From positions 124,001 through 188,000 of the forward strand of contig NZ_AWZV01000008.1 of NCBI RefSeq assembly GCF_000472545.1: a stretch of 64,000 bases of DNA. Direction: 5' to 3'. This DNA is from Burkholderia sp. WSM2232 (lineage in GTDB: Bacteria; Pseudomonadota; Gammaproteobacteria; Burkholderiales; Burkholderiaceae). A program made the translations under genes and the position numbers. Of the stretch, positions 41,547 through 49,794 are shown one piece after another (position 1 is the stretch's first letter; every line of letters begins with the position of its first letter). Under the pieces are notes generated by a model. That model ran no database searches. It was not told the origin of the DNA and worked only from the letters and a program-made list of their open reading frames with translations.

Positions 41547-42505
41547 AATGCCGTTCAGTTAAGGTCTCTTTTGAGGACCCGAACGGTGTAGCGAAACGGT
41601 CGCGATTTGACGGCTCGAGCGCAACTGCGCCGGGGCCGTTTTTCATTAGGAAGCTGTTTGAGCCGCTCACGCAGGCGCTTGAGCAGCGCGGGCAGTTTGC
41701 CATACGAGCGCGTCACGGCTGCCCATGTCATTTCGTACTGAATGGTGTGGAATGCGCGGATGAAGCTCAGTTCATCGGGGGCGTGTGCGGCCTTTGTCAT
41801 CTCCAGACGTATCAGGTTATACGCGATCAGCGCGCCCCAGAACCCCTGATAGACGCCTTCCACGGTCTGGCTGCGAAGGGTCAGCTCCATGCCCAGCATC
41901 GACTGCTTGGACTCGTGGTAACTGGTCTCGATCTGCCAATGCGGCCGTGAGCAGCGGCAGAGGCACCGAAATGCCCGCGGTTGGCGGCACTGTCGGCGGT
42001 GCGCAGCGTGGTGCCATCCATCGCGAACAGCGAGAATCCCTTGAAGAGGTATGGGTCCTGGTCCTGCGCCACCCAGTTCCTGGCCGATTCGTGGAACAGC
42101 CACGCCAGGGGCGCCGCGCCGACGCGCTGACGCGCCTGGGCAATGGCGCTCTTGCTGACAAATGACGCATCGGCTACAGGTAATGCAAGGTCCAGTTCAT
42201 CGACGACCTCGCTGATCGACTGGTGTCGGTACAGCGCAAGCGCAATCACTAGCCATACGACCTGCTGCGCGGCAAGTCGACGCCGACGAACGCTGGCGCT
42301 GCCACCAGCCTGCACGGCAGCCTCGATCCATTCGTACGGCAGATGCTGGCCCAGCCGTCCCCATTCGAGCGGCGGCTGTGATTCGACCAGAAGGCGCAGA
42401 TCATCAACCAGCATGGCGATGCAAGTTAACATCGCCGCGCCCCGTTTACAACTACTTTGCGCCGAAAACAAAAAATGCCGTTCAGTCGCTTAACTGAACG
42501 GCATT
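41547..42505 (-). mobile_element. IS4-type element, internally deleted
   Basis: About 0.96 kb bounded by perfect 16-bp inverted repeats (41547-41562 and 42490-42505, AATGCCGTTCAGTTAA and its complement). It encodes the two ends of an IS4-family transposase but lacks the middle. Just inside the right end the IR sequence is repeated in inverse orientation, forming a hairpin (42474-42505). No clear target duplication was seen. The DNA to its left (41338-41546) ends with GATTCTGTTGAAAAAGTCG, which looks like a remnant of another IS end. Confidence 0.85.
41555..42432 (-). pseudogene. IS4-family transposase with internal deletion and frameshift
   Basis: The N-terminal part (ATG 42432 to about 41944) reads in one frame and includes the first catalytic aspartate in FAMDGTTLRT. 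The C-terminal part (about 41943 to the stop at 41555, inside the inverted repeat) reads in another frame and includes the YREK-like HWQIETSYHESKQSMLG with the catalytic glutamate. About 150 residues expected between them, including the second aspartate, are missing. The junction lies near 41940. It cannot make active transposase but could be moved in trans. Confidence 0.85.
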
Positions 42506-42593
42506 AGGCCTTAGGTCGGTTTTTCGGCCAAATTCCCCAGAATTTGCAGCGTTTCTTAAAGATGACCGACTTCCCTGCCTCTGAGGGCGCTTT

Positions 42594-42692
42594 GTGTCGG
42601 AAGTCCTGGAAAGTGGTGACCTCGACGAGCAGCTGGAAAAGCGCTGCCATGTGTTGCGCGCGCTCGGATTCAGGATCGCACTGGACGACGTT
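42594..42692 (+). pseudogene. Possible EAL-domain fragment
   Basis: About 33 residues (EVLESGDLDEQLEKRCHVLR, then ALGFRIALDDV) resemble the segment of EAL/HDOD-type signalling proteins where the EVLE and ALDD motifs occur. Nothing before or after continues the domain, so it is a scrap at best. The match is by eye and short. Confidence 0.3.
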
Positions 42693-42938
42693 TGCGAACT
42701 CACGCCGTACAAATTTTCCCGGGCACCTCTGCCCATTAGAGCGGTGTGTGGGGGCGTCCCCTCGGTGCGGTGCATGCGTTCATTGCATCTTGTCGCGCTT
42801 CAGCCTGAGCTTATCTTCGGCGGGGCCGCCGTTCTGTGTCAACCAGCGCAATATTGGTCTGCAGCGTGCCCAACCTCACACATTTCCCCTTGAGGCTACG
42901 GCCGACAGCCACCTTTTTGACCTACGCTGGAAAAGCAT

Positions 42939-43130
42939 ATGCGGGGCGAGGCATTCGTGACCTACACGACGATGAGCCTCGCGGCGCGAAAGCTGCGTTG
43001 GCAGCTGGAGAAGGACCGGGATCTGCGAGCGCGCTGCGAGGTGCTTCTTGTCGACGCCTGCAGCGCGGCCGGGATTGGGATCGCCGACGCATTCGGTGAT
43101 CCGGGCGACGATTTCCTTGCAGCCTTGTGA
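42939..43130 (+). CDS. Small open frame, unknown
   Basis: A 63-residue frame from ATG 42939 (second ATG at 42972) with a plausible helical, charged middle (KLRWQLEKDRDLRARCEVLL) and an acidic end. No family recognised and the ribosome site is weak. It may be a real small protein or leftover sequence. Confidence 0.3.
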   Translation: MRGEAFVTYTTMSLAARKLRWQLEKDRDLRARCEVLLVDACSAAGIGIADAFGDPGDDFLAAL

Positions 43131-43381
43131 TTGCGCACAAGACGGAAACTGATCTCCTCGCCGCGTGAGTTGTCAACGTCTCCCGGTCATACGTTCTCAA
43201 TGGACTCGACCGCAACCGGACGTGCATCACGGAGGAAGCCCGCGCCTGCTGCGGTCGCATTCGGCACCTTTGGCCGGGAGAGCGTGCCGCTGCGGGACAA
43301 ACGTCGACGACCTCCTATCATCCCAGACACGACCACCACTCACTGCTGATGGGGCAGGCGCCGGACAGGCCGGGATACCGA

Positions 43382-44617
43382 CTAGCGTTCTGGCCAGCCC
43401 GCCTCGCGCGACAACGACGTGACCGCTTCTTGAAGCGGCAGGGTCAACTGGTCGCCGTTGCGCTTCCGGATACTTACCGTCCCATCGCGTTCATCACGTG
43501 CGCCCACGACAATCATCAACGGTATCTGCAATCCTCGAGCATCGATGATTTTCCGCTCCAGCCGCTCTGCCCGGCAATCTGCAACGACGCGCAATCCTGC
43601 GTTGGTAAGAACCTGTACCGCCCGGATTGCATACGGCGCATGCGCGTCACTGATATTGGCCACCACGATCTGTTCGGGCGCAAGCCATACCGGCAACCGG
43701 CCCTCGTAATGTTCAAGCAGTATCGCGATGAAACGCTCCATGCTGCCGAGCACCGCATGATGCACCATCACCGGCGTGTCACGCACGTTCTCGTCATTGA
43801 CGAACTGCGCGCCCAACCGTTCGGGCAGCACGAAATCGAGCTGAATGGTCCCACATTGCCACTTCCGGCCACGACTGTCAGCCAGCTGAAACTCGAGCTT
43901 CGGTCCATAAAAGGCGCCCTCGCCCTGCAGGATGTCGAATTGCAAACCCGCCGCGCGCGCGGCTGCCGCAAGCGATGCTTCGGCCCGATCCCACGCTATG
44001 TCCTCACCCGCCCGTTGCGCGGGCCGAGTCGCCAGCGCGACCGTGATCGACAGAAATCCTAGGGCAGCGTAGACGGCACGCAACAACTCGCAAAAGCGGG
44101 CTACTTCCTGTTCGATCTGCGATTCCGTGCAGAACACATGCGCATCGTCCTGCACAAACGCACGCGTGCGCTTGAGCCCTTCCAGTGAGCCCGACGGCTC
44201 GTCGCGGTGACAGGCACCGAACTCGCTGTACCGGATTGGCAACTCACGATATGAGCGAATGCGCTGATTGAAGACCTGCACATGACACGGACAACTCATC
44301 GGTTTCAGGCAGAGAGCCTGCGCGTCGTTGTGATCGACGTCCGTCGATGGCTCGATCGACGATCGCCCGGGCAGCGCATACATCTGCGCGCCGAATTTGT
44401 CCCAATGTCCACTGCGTTCCCATAACGAACGCGCCAGCCGTTGCGGCGTGCGGATTTCGCGGAAGCCCGCGCGACGCATTCGCGCTCGCACATAGTCTTC
44501 CAGTACCCGGTATAGCGCCCAGCCGCGTGGATGCCAGAATACCATGCCAGGGCCTTCTTGCTGCTGGTGAAACAGGTCGAGCTTGCTACCTAAAATGCGA
44601 TGATCAATTTCGTTCAC
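43382..44617 (-). CDS. Second threonyl-tRNA synthetase, no TGS or editing domain
   Basis: A 411-residue class II synthetase that begins directly at the catalytic core ([20 protein letters not shown]). Present: zinc/threonine-site MSCPCHVQVFN, motif 2 [50 protein letters not shown], motif 3 GSMERFIAILLEHYEG, and the anticodon-binding domain to the end. The TGS and N2 editing domains of thrS (first ~240 residues) are absent. Start GTG 44617 has GGAG five bases upstream; the frame extends upstream only through hairpin sequence. It is the single intact gene in a decayed zone and follows a Thr-rich leader and hairpin. Possible roles: stress, low-threonine or inhibitor-resistant paralogue. Confidence 0.92.
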   Translation of the reverse strand: MNEIDHRILGSKLDLFHQQQEGPGMVFWHPRGWALYRVLEDYVRARMRRAGFREIRTPQRLARSLWERSGHWDKFGAQMYALPGRSSIEPSTDVDHNDAQALCLKPMSCPCHVQVFNQRIRSYRELPIRYSEFGACHRDEPSGSLEGLKRTRAFVQDDAHVFCTESQIEQEVARFCELLRAVYAALGFLSITVALATRPAQRAGEDIAWDRAEASLAAAARAAGLQFDILQGEGAFYGPKLEFQLADSRGRKWQCGTIQLDFVLPERLGAQFVNDENVRDTPVMVHHAVLGSMERFIAILLEHYEGRLPVWLAPEQIVVANISDAHAPYAIRAVQVLTNAGLRVVADCRAERLERKIIDARGLQIPLMIVVGARDERDGTVSIRKRNGDQLTLPLQEAVTSLSREAGWPER

Positions 44618-44668
44618 GATGACTCCATGTTGGTGTGATGCCGACAACACACGAAGAGCCGTAAACGC

Positions 44669-44703
44669 CAAGGGCCCCGTCCGTTGCCGGCGGGGCCCTT
44701 GGT
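44669..44703 (-). promoter_or_regulatory. Long hairpin in ThrRS2 leader (segments 3:4 of a putative attenuator)
   Basis: A 12-bp outer stem (44669-44680 with 44692-44703) is topped by three more pairs and a GCAA tetraloop on the minus strand. Only a short TTT follows, so it is not a textbook intrinsic terminator. Its 5' arm also contains CCCGCCG, which can instead pair with CGGCGGG in the leader (plus positions 44746-44752). Confidence 0.75.
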
Positions 44704-44721
44704 GGTACGCAAACGCGATGA

Positions 44722-44808
44722 TTACCGCGTGCACCCTCCAGACGACCCGCCGTTGCCGGTGGTCGTCGTGGTCGTGACGCTCGCGAAGGAAATCAGTTGA
44801 CGTTGCAT
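44722..44808 (-). CDS. Putative threonine-rich leader peptide of ThrRS2
   Basis: A 28-residue frame, ATG 44808 to TAA 44722, reading MQRQLISFASV, then six threonines (codons ACG ACC ACG ACG ACC ACC at 44775-44758), then GNGGSSGGCTR. It ends 19 bases before the long hairpin and about 105 bases before the ThrRS2 start. GACGACC inside the Thr codons can pair with GGTCGTC further on (plus 44741-44747), and the next bases pair with the hairpin arm. Stalling at Thr codons when charged tRNA-Thr is scarce would therefore change the fold. The frame is open further upstream to 44943, so it could alternatively be the tail of a decayed gene. Confidence 0.65.
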   Translation of the reverse strand: MQRQLISFASVTTTTTTGNGGSSGGCTR

Positions 44809-45621
44809 GGCTTCACGATAAATCACCTGACGGCTCGCGTCAATTGCATTGATGTCGCTCTGTTGGCTTTCGTATTCTTTGGATGGCAACCGCCATCGGT
44901 TGAGTTTGCGAGTAGCACTCCAGTTATAGGAAAAAACGTTCACGTTGCGTCGTTGTACGTGGTGATGAAGCGCGCCAACGCGCTGTCACCTTCAAACCCG
45001 TGCGACTGTTTCCAAGGCTAGCTGCGCCAGTGTCCGTGCTTGCTCTCGAACGCATTTGAGTGACCGAAAACGGGAATGCCGAATGTCTCTTCGGGGTCGA
45101 TGCATGCCACTTGCACGAAAACGCGTACCTGAGGCGATGGTTCGCCGCTGATGTGGGGCTCCGTGCGGCCACTTTCGGTCGGTCGGCACGAGCACCTAGA
45201 TCGTCGCCAATCCTTCAAGTAGCGAAACCTGACGGAGCGCTCAATGGCGTGCGACCGGGTGCAGACTTTGCGTTCACTATGCAGCTTGTCGGCTTTGCTT
45301 CCTTTAGTCAGGGCAGGCGTGCGGCGTTTCCGAACGCCAGAAGCGCCAGGCGCGGGCAGCGCATTGTTGGATCACGTCGAAACCGCGTTCCTACACGCGC
45401 AGCTGGTGTGCGGCAATCTTCCGAGTAGCAAGCATCAATATCGACGCTCGCAATGTCATCTGTCTTGCCGCTCCGCGTTGACGAGCCACTTACCGGTGCC
45501 GTTGACTGCGCTGCTGCGCCAGCGGCGCATACAACTGTTGATGCAGACGATTAAATGCCGGTGCATCGTCGGCAGTGGCAACGCGCACTGTGTCTCTCAT
45601 CGTTGAGTCGCTGGAATCGTT
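44809..45621. other. Decayed region upstream of ThrRS2
   Basis: No intact gene. On the minus strand a protein-like reading appears to run from about 45218 (HISGEPSPQVRVFVQVACID, EETFGIPVFGHSN) through a TAG near 45033 and, after a frame change near 44945, into VNVFSYNWSATRKLNRWRLP and the leader-peptide frame. This suggests a pseudogene of unknown family lying under the leader. 45220-45621 holds only short arginine-rich frames. Confidence 0.45.
44815..44843 (-). promoter_or_regulatory. Candidate promoter of the ThrRS2 leader
   Basis: On the minus strand TTGACG (44843-44838) and TATCGT (44820-44815) are separated by 17 bases. Transcription would start at or very near the leader ATG at 44808, implying a leaderless or nearly leaderless peptide. 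A promoter further upstream is not excluded. Confidence 0.4.
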
Positions 45622-46468
45622 TCAGGCGCGCGTGGCTTCGGCGGCGTGCGGTGTTTTGCCGTGCCGGAACCCGCGCGCCAGCAAACGCACCGAGGCGACA
45701 CGTTGCGCGGCGTCCGTCACCGGATTGTCGATGATGAATTCATCCACGCCATAGCGATCTTGCAGTTCACCGAGCGCGTCTTGCACGGCGTCCGACGTGC
45801 CATGCACGATGTGGTTCTCGCGTTCTTCGATGCGATGAGCGCCGCCGCCTGCCTGACGAACGAACTCTTCGGCCTGCGCGATGCTGCCCACCGTGACCGG
45901 TTGCTGATCGCCGACCTGCACGCGAAAACGCCGCGTGTCCGATGCGAGCCGCGCTGCTTCGTCAGCGCTTTCTGCTGCGATGACGGAGAGTGCCAGCAAT
46001 GCCTTGCATCCGTTCGATGCCGCGCGGTAACGCTCTAACGCGCGCTGGATCTCGTCCGGCGCGCCGTTGATGTGAGCCGCGTACATGAAGTCCCAGCCAA
46101 GCCGCGCCGCAAGCGCCGCGCTCGACGCTTGCTCCGAGCAGAAAAGGGCGCGCAGGCGAAGGCGGCAGCGGCGTGGCTCGCAGAACGGAACCGGACTGCT
46201 CGTCGCCGTCGGCAGCATCGTGTTCGCGATTCGCGGCGAGAGCATCGGCGAGATAGCGGTCCAGCTCCAATGCGAGCGCGGCGAAATCGGGCTTGTGCGC
46301 AGGGTCGCGCGCCGATTGCAGCACGCGCGTCGAGAGTGGCAGCCCGCCAGGCGCCTTGCCGATGCCGAGATCGACGCGACGGGGCGCGAGCGAGGCCAGT
46401 AGATTAAAATTTTCCGCGACCTTGTAGGGACTGTAATGCTGCAGCATGACGCCGCCCAATCTGTCATG
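45622..46468 (-). pseudogene. LLM-class (luciferase-like) oxidoreductase remnant
   Basis: The reading starts abruptly at GGVMLQHYSPYKVAENFNLL, so the N-terminal FMN-barrel start is missing. It continues through RRVDLGIGKAPGGLPLSTRV, then changes frame near 46137 and resumes with SEQASSAALAARLGWDFMYA and AAHINGAPDEIQRALERYRA to a normal C-terminus. Both the 5' truncation and the frameshift make it non-functional. The 258 bases between it and the IS3 fragment show no assignable gene. Confidence 0.8.
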
Positions 46469-46726
46469 TCCGACGCTGTGCGAAGAAACTTTGCGCAGTT
46501 GCGGCAGTTCACCCTCCAACGAGCCGAAAAGCGATGACCAGTACGGCCCCGAGTGAGGATCATACTGGTTCCAGACATTTTCGAGGAACGTGTGTGCATG
46601 CCCACGCTTCATGCGAAGCTTCCGGGTCCAGAGAGCCTCCTCTGCTTCAAGCGCGACGAAGTGCGGTGACTGAGCCGTGACGTTGCCCATTAACACGACA
46701 GGGACTACCTCCGGGTATTGCAGTGA

Positions 46727-47269
46727 AGTGGGCAGCCGCCGGACTTCAATCGCGATTTCCGGGCGGTCGCTCCAAACCAGAAATGGCTCACCGACATCAC
46801 TGAATTCCAGATCCCGGCGAGCAAGGTTTATCTGTCGCCGCTGATCGACTGCTTCGACGGTCTTGTCGTGAGCTGGACGATCGGCACGCGGCCAGATGCT
46901 GAACTCGCCAATACCATGCTGGATTCGGCCATCGAGTCGACGGCTGATAGTGACGATCGGCCGGTGGTCCACTTCGATCGCGGTGCGCATTATCGTTGGC
47001 CGGGATGGCTATCGCGGATGCACGATGCCGGGCTTGTTCGCTCGATGTCACGCAAAGGATGCTCCCCTGATAACGCGGCCTGTGAAGGCTTCTTCGGCCG
47101 GCACAAAACGGAACTGTTCTATCCTCGTGACTGGAGGGCTACGACGGTTGATCACTTCATCGAAGCGCTCGATTCGTATATCCGCTGGTACAACGCAACC
47201 CGGATCAAGGTCTCGCTCGGCTCCCTGAGCCCACTCGAATACCGGGAAAGTCTTGGAATCGTGGCATAA
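46727..47269 (+). pseudogene. IS3-family transposase (OrfB) C-terminal fragment
   Basis: About 180 residues of the integrase-type OrfB, with RDFRAVAPNQKWLTDITEF (first Asp), HFDRGAHYRWPGW (second Asp) and ACEGFFGRHKTELFY (Glu), and the closing YNATRIKVSLGSLSPLEYR. OrfA and the N-terminal part of OrfB are missing. The following CCAGTCCAAGATTTTAGCC is probably in or next to the right end. It abuts unrelated sequence at 46727, where the element was cut. Confidence 0.88.
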
Positions 47270-48176
47270 CCAGTCCAAGATTTTAGCCGTACCCCCTCCT
47301 TGGAATCAGAAAAGACCCGTTTGGGGCTGTGCTTCACACTGTCGACTCCGACATCAGGGAATACGCCGACTTCCTCGTGGTGCTAGCGGGTTCTCCGAAA
47401 TCGCTCCTTGAAACGCATTGATGCAGTACCGGTTTAATCGCGACGCGTTCGAGGCTAGAATCGCGCTGACCAGCGGCGATCTGAAAAGATCGGGCTGTTT
47501 CCGGCATGGCTGGCTGTCGCTGCTGGTGCTCAGAAACTCACTACGACTGCTACCACATGGCTATGGATGCCGGTCATTCTTGCGGGCTGCTTCTATCTGC
47601 TGGCGTTCGTCTTTTCCGACAAGCCTCAGCAGATGACCAGGGTTGTCTCATTGCTTGAACATGTCGTGTCGTACTACGACGAGTATTGCTGCGACGGCGA
47701 AATGGGCGCCGTGTCATTGGCTACCTGGTTGCCCGATAAGGGCAGACACCGCCCCCGGCGAAGTCGCCCTCAGGTTGTTCTGCCCGCGCCAGATTCGCGG
47801 CGGCCATCCGCGGGTGGAGATACAGTCGCGGGTAAGTCGCGAGGACAGGTTACCCAAACTATGTGCTAGCGAGAATCGCTGGCCATAGACTTTCTTTCAT
47901 CGACGCGCTCTTGCCATGGCGTGTGGCCGACAAGCTGCACGCGGCGGCCAATCCACCACATCTAGCTATTTTTCCGCTCTACTCGATGCCATCATGCCGC
48001 CGTCGCGCGGGCCTGTACGATCGGTCTTGATATGTCGCTTACCTTGGAGATCTTCTCCACGCCTGATTTCATTTGCTTTCAAACAATCCCGATTAGGGCA
48101 AACGTTGCGCTCTAAGCGAAAAAAACGGCACTTGAGAAGTCCCCTTAATAGCATGCGGCCGAAGATGGCAGTCACC
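47270..48176. other. Gene-poor region with a membrane-protein scrap
   Basis: The only protein-like stretch is on the plus strand at about 47459-47760: EKIGLFPAWLAVAAGAQKLT, then a hydrophobic WLWMPVILAGCFYLLAFVF, then SDKPQQMTRVVSLLEHVVSY. It has no good start and no family was recognised, so it is likely a remnant. The rest (47870-48176) shows nothing. Confidence 0.45.
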
Positions 48177-48521
48177 TCAAACGATCACGAAAACCTTTCG
48201 GATTTTGCTTCTGATCTCCCAATATCCTTTGGTCATTGGCGGAAAGAAGAGCGTGTCGCCGGCGCGCATGTTGACCACTTGGCCCTCCTCGCTGGTGAAG
48301 CTTGCTTCGCCAGCGAGAATATGAACGATCTCAGCCTTCTCGACGGTGCGCTTCGACTTCCCAGGCTCGCACTCCCAGATGCCCGCTTCCACGTGTTCGC
48401 GTCCGGGGATAGCGACATCGAGAGAGGCGGTTTGACATGCGGGATCACTCAACGGTACGGGGACCGGACCGGATAGTTCGAGAACTGCGTGGGCGCTTTG
48501 TTTGATCAGGGTAATTGACAT
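48177..48521 (-). CDS. Cupin-domain protein
   Basis: A 114-residue single cupin (about residues 38-105; AGIWECEPGKSKRTVEKAEI, VHILAGEASFTSEEGQVVNM, RAGDTLFFPPMTKGYWEI). The metal-histidine set is reduced, as in the DUF861/EutQ-like group, so catalysis is uncertain. Last gene of the minus-strand catabolic operon, 70 bases after the deacylase-type gene. It may isomerise or bind a pathway intermediate. ATG at 48521; ribosome site weak. Confidence 0.82.
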   Translation of the reverse strand: MSITLIKQSAHAVLELSGPVPVPLSDPACQTASLDVAIPGREHVEAGIWECEPGKSKRTVEKAEIVHILAGEASFTSEEGQVVNMRAGDTLFFPPMTKGYWEIRSKIRKVFVIV

Positions 48522-48591
48522 GATGTCGTAGAGTTTGTTTTCTGATTATATGAAAGTCGGACCGGCAGGAAGGGGAGCGTCTTGAGCGGCG

Positions 48592-49794
48592 CTACCTGGA
48601 CGCAGGCAGGTCGGTTTGGACGGCCGTTGCCATTCCTTGAACAAAATGCAGGCATTGCTGCAACTGCGCGATTACCACGAATTCGTCGGCCCTGTGAGCA
48701 TCGGAGATGTTTCCCGGTCCGCACACAATGGTCGGGATACCGATACGTTGAAACAGTCCGCCTTCCGTACCGAATGAAAGTGTGTCTTCCGTCTTGAGGT
48801 CGAGAACACTCCATGCGAGCTGCTTGAGCCAGACTGCAGCGGGATCGGTGGCCGATTCGTCGCTCAGCGCCGGATAAGACGAGAGTTGCTCCAAGCGAAT
48901 GGATGTATCAGCGGACACATTATGCATATCCGGTTCGAGCACGTTGACAACATGGCTTCGCACAGTATCGACGATGCCGTCCACGTCTTCATCCGGCAGA
49001 TTGCGGATTTCAAAATCGAGCTCTGCGTGATCCGGAATCACATTCAGGGCGATTCCGCCGGTGAGCCGGCCGGTGTGGACCGTGGAATAGGGCGGCGTGA
49101 AACGCTCATCGCGCGCCCCTTCATCACGAATCTTGTTTGCCGTCTTTCGTAGAAACACCGCGAGTTCAGCGGCGAAGTCCGCAGCATTAACGCCGAGATG
49201 GGTCAAAGCGGAATGTCCCGCCAGCCCTTTCACACAACAGCGATAGGCTCGCTTGCCCTTGTGAGCAACAGCGAGCCGCATGCTCGTTGGCTCGCCGATG
49301 ACGCACGCGCGCGGCTTTGCAGCCGACTTGTCAAGCTCGGCCAGCAGCCTTGGGACGCCTTTGCACCCGACTTCTTCGTCGTAACTAAAGGCAAGATGGA
49401 TAGGAGTGGTGCGCGCGGTCTTGATGAAATGCGGGACGTTGGCAAGCACCGCGGCAAGAAAGCCTTTCATGTCAGCAGTTCCGCGGCCGAGCACGCGATC
49501 TGATCTACGAGTAAGTGCGAATGGCGGCACGGTCCACGGCTGGCCATCGGCGGGGACGACATCGGTATGTCCCGAAAAGCAAAGCCCACCGACGTCGACG
49601 GGACCGATTGTGGCGTAGAGATTGGCCTTCTTGCCTGTTTCGTCGTAGGTCAGCGTCGACTCGATGCCATGATCGTTCAAGTAGTGCTTCACAAAGTCAA
49701 TCAGTTCCAGATTCGAGTATCTACTGCTGGTCTCGAACGCTATTAGCGTTTCCAGAATGCGCAAAGTGGAGTCGGTGAGTGGGTGGTCGGTCAT
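48592..49794 (-). CDS. ArgE/DapE-family M20 deacylase (acetylornithine deacetylase type)
   Basis: A 400-residue zinc peptidase-like deacylase. Metal and catalytic motifs are intact: FSGHTDVVPADGQPW, GRGTADMKGFLAA, SYDEEVGCKGVP (catalytic Glu-Glu), VIGEPTSMRLAVAHKG and the dimerisation GLAGHSALT region, with the late histidine missing only from what I could pinpoint. It most resembles acetylornithine deacetylase (removes acetyl from N2-acetylornithine). In this operon it more likely removes an N-acyl group from a pathway intermediate. Its ATG overlaps the stop of the upstream dehydrogenase gene (ATGA). Confidence 0.9.
   Translation of the reverse strand: MTDHPLTDSTLRILETLIAFETSSRYSNLELIDFVKHYLNDHGIESTLTYDETGKKANLYATIGPVDVGGLCFSGHTDVVPADGQPWTVPPFALTRRSDRVLGRGTADMKGFLAAVLANVPHFIKTARTTPIHLAFSYDEEVGCKGVPRLLAELDKSAAKPRACVIGEPTSMRLAVAHKGKRAYRCCVKGLAGHSALTHLGVNAADFAAELAVFLRKTANKIRDEGARDERFTPPYSTVHTGRLTGGIALNVIPDHAELDFEIRNLPDEDVDGIVDTVRSHVVNVLEPDMHNVSADTSIRLEQLSSYPALSDESATDPAAVWLKQLAWSVLDLKTEDTLSFGTEGGLFQRIGIPTIVCGPGNISDAHRADEFVVIAQLQQCLHFVQGMATAVQTDLPASR

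Larger units (their letters stand above)
42506..43381. other. Gene-poor segment between IS4 remnant and ThrRS2
   Basis: Apart from an EAL-like scrap and one small open frame (see separate entries) I see no gene in these 876 bases. Confidence 0.5.

Noticed and set aside
42939..43130. Leader peptide of a RiPP (nitrile-hydratase-like precursor)
   Set aside because: The central DRDLRAR...VLLVDACSAAG pattern resembles such leaders only vaguely, and no modification enzyme is nearby.
44669..44703. Intrinsic terminator before ThrRS2
   Set aside because: The hairpin is very stable but lacks a proper T run on the minus strand, so I did not label it a terminator; it is reported as a regulatory hairpin instead.
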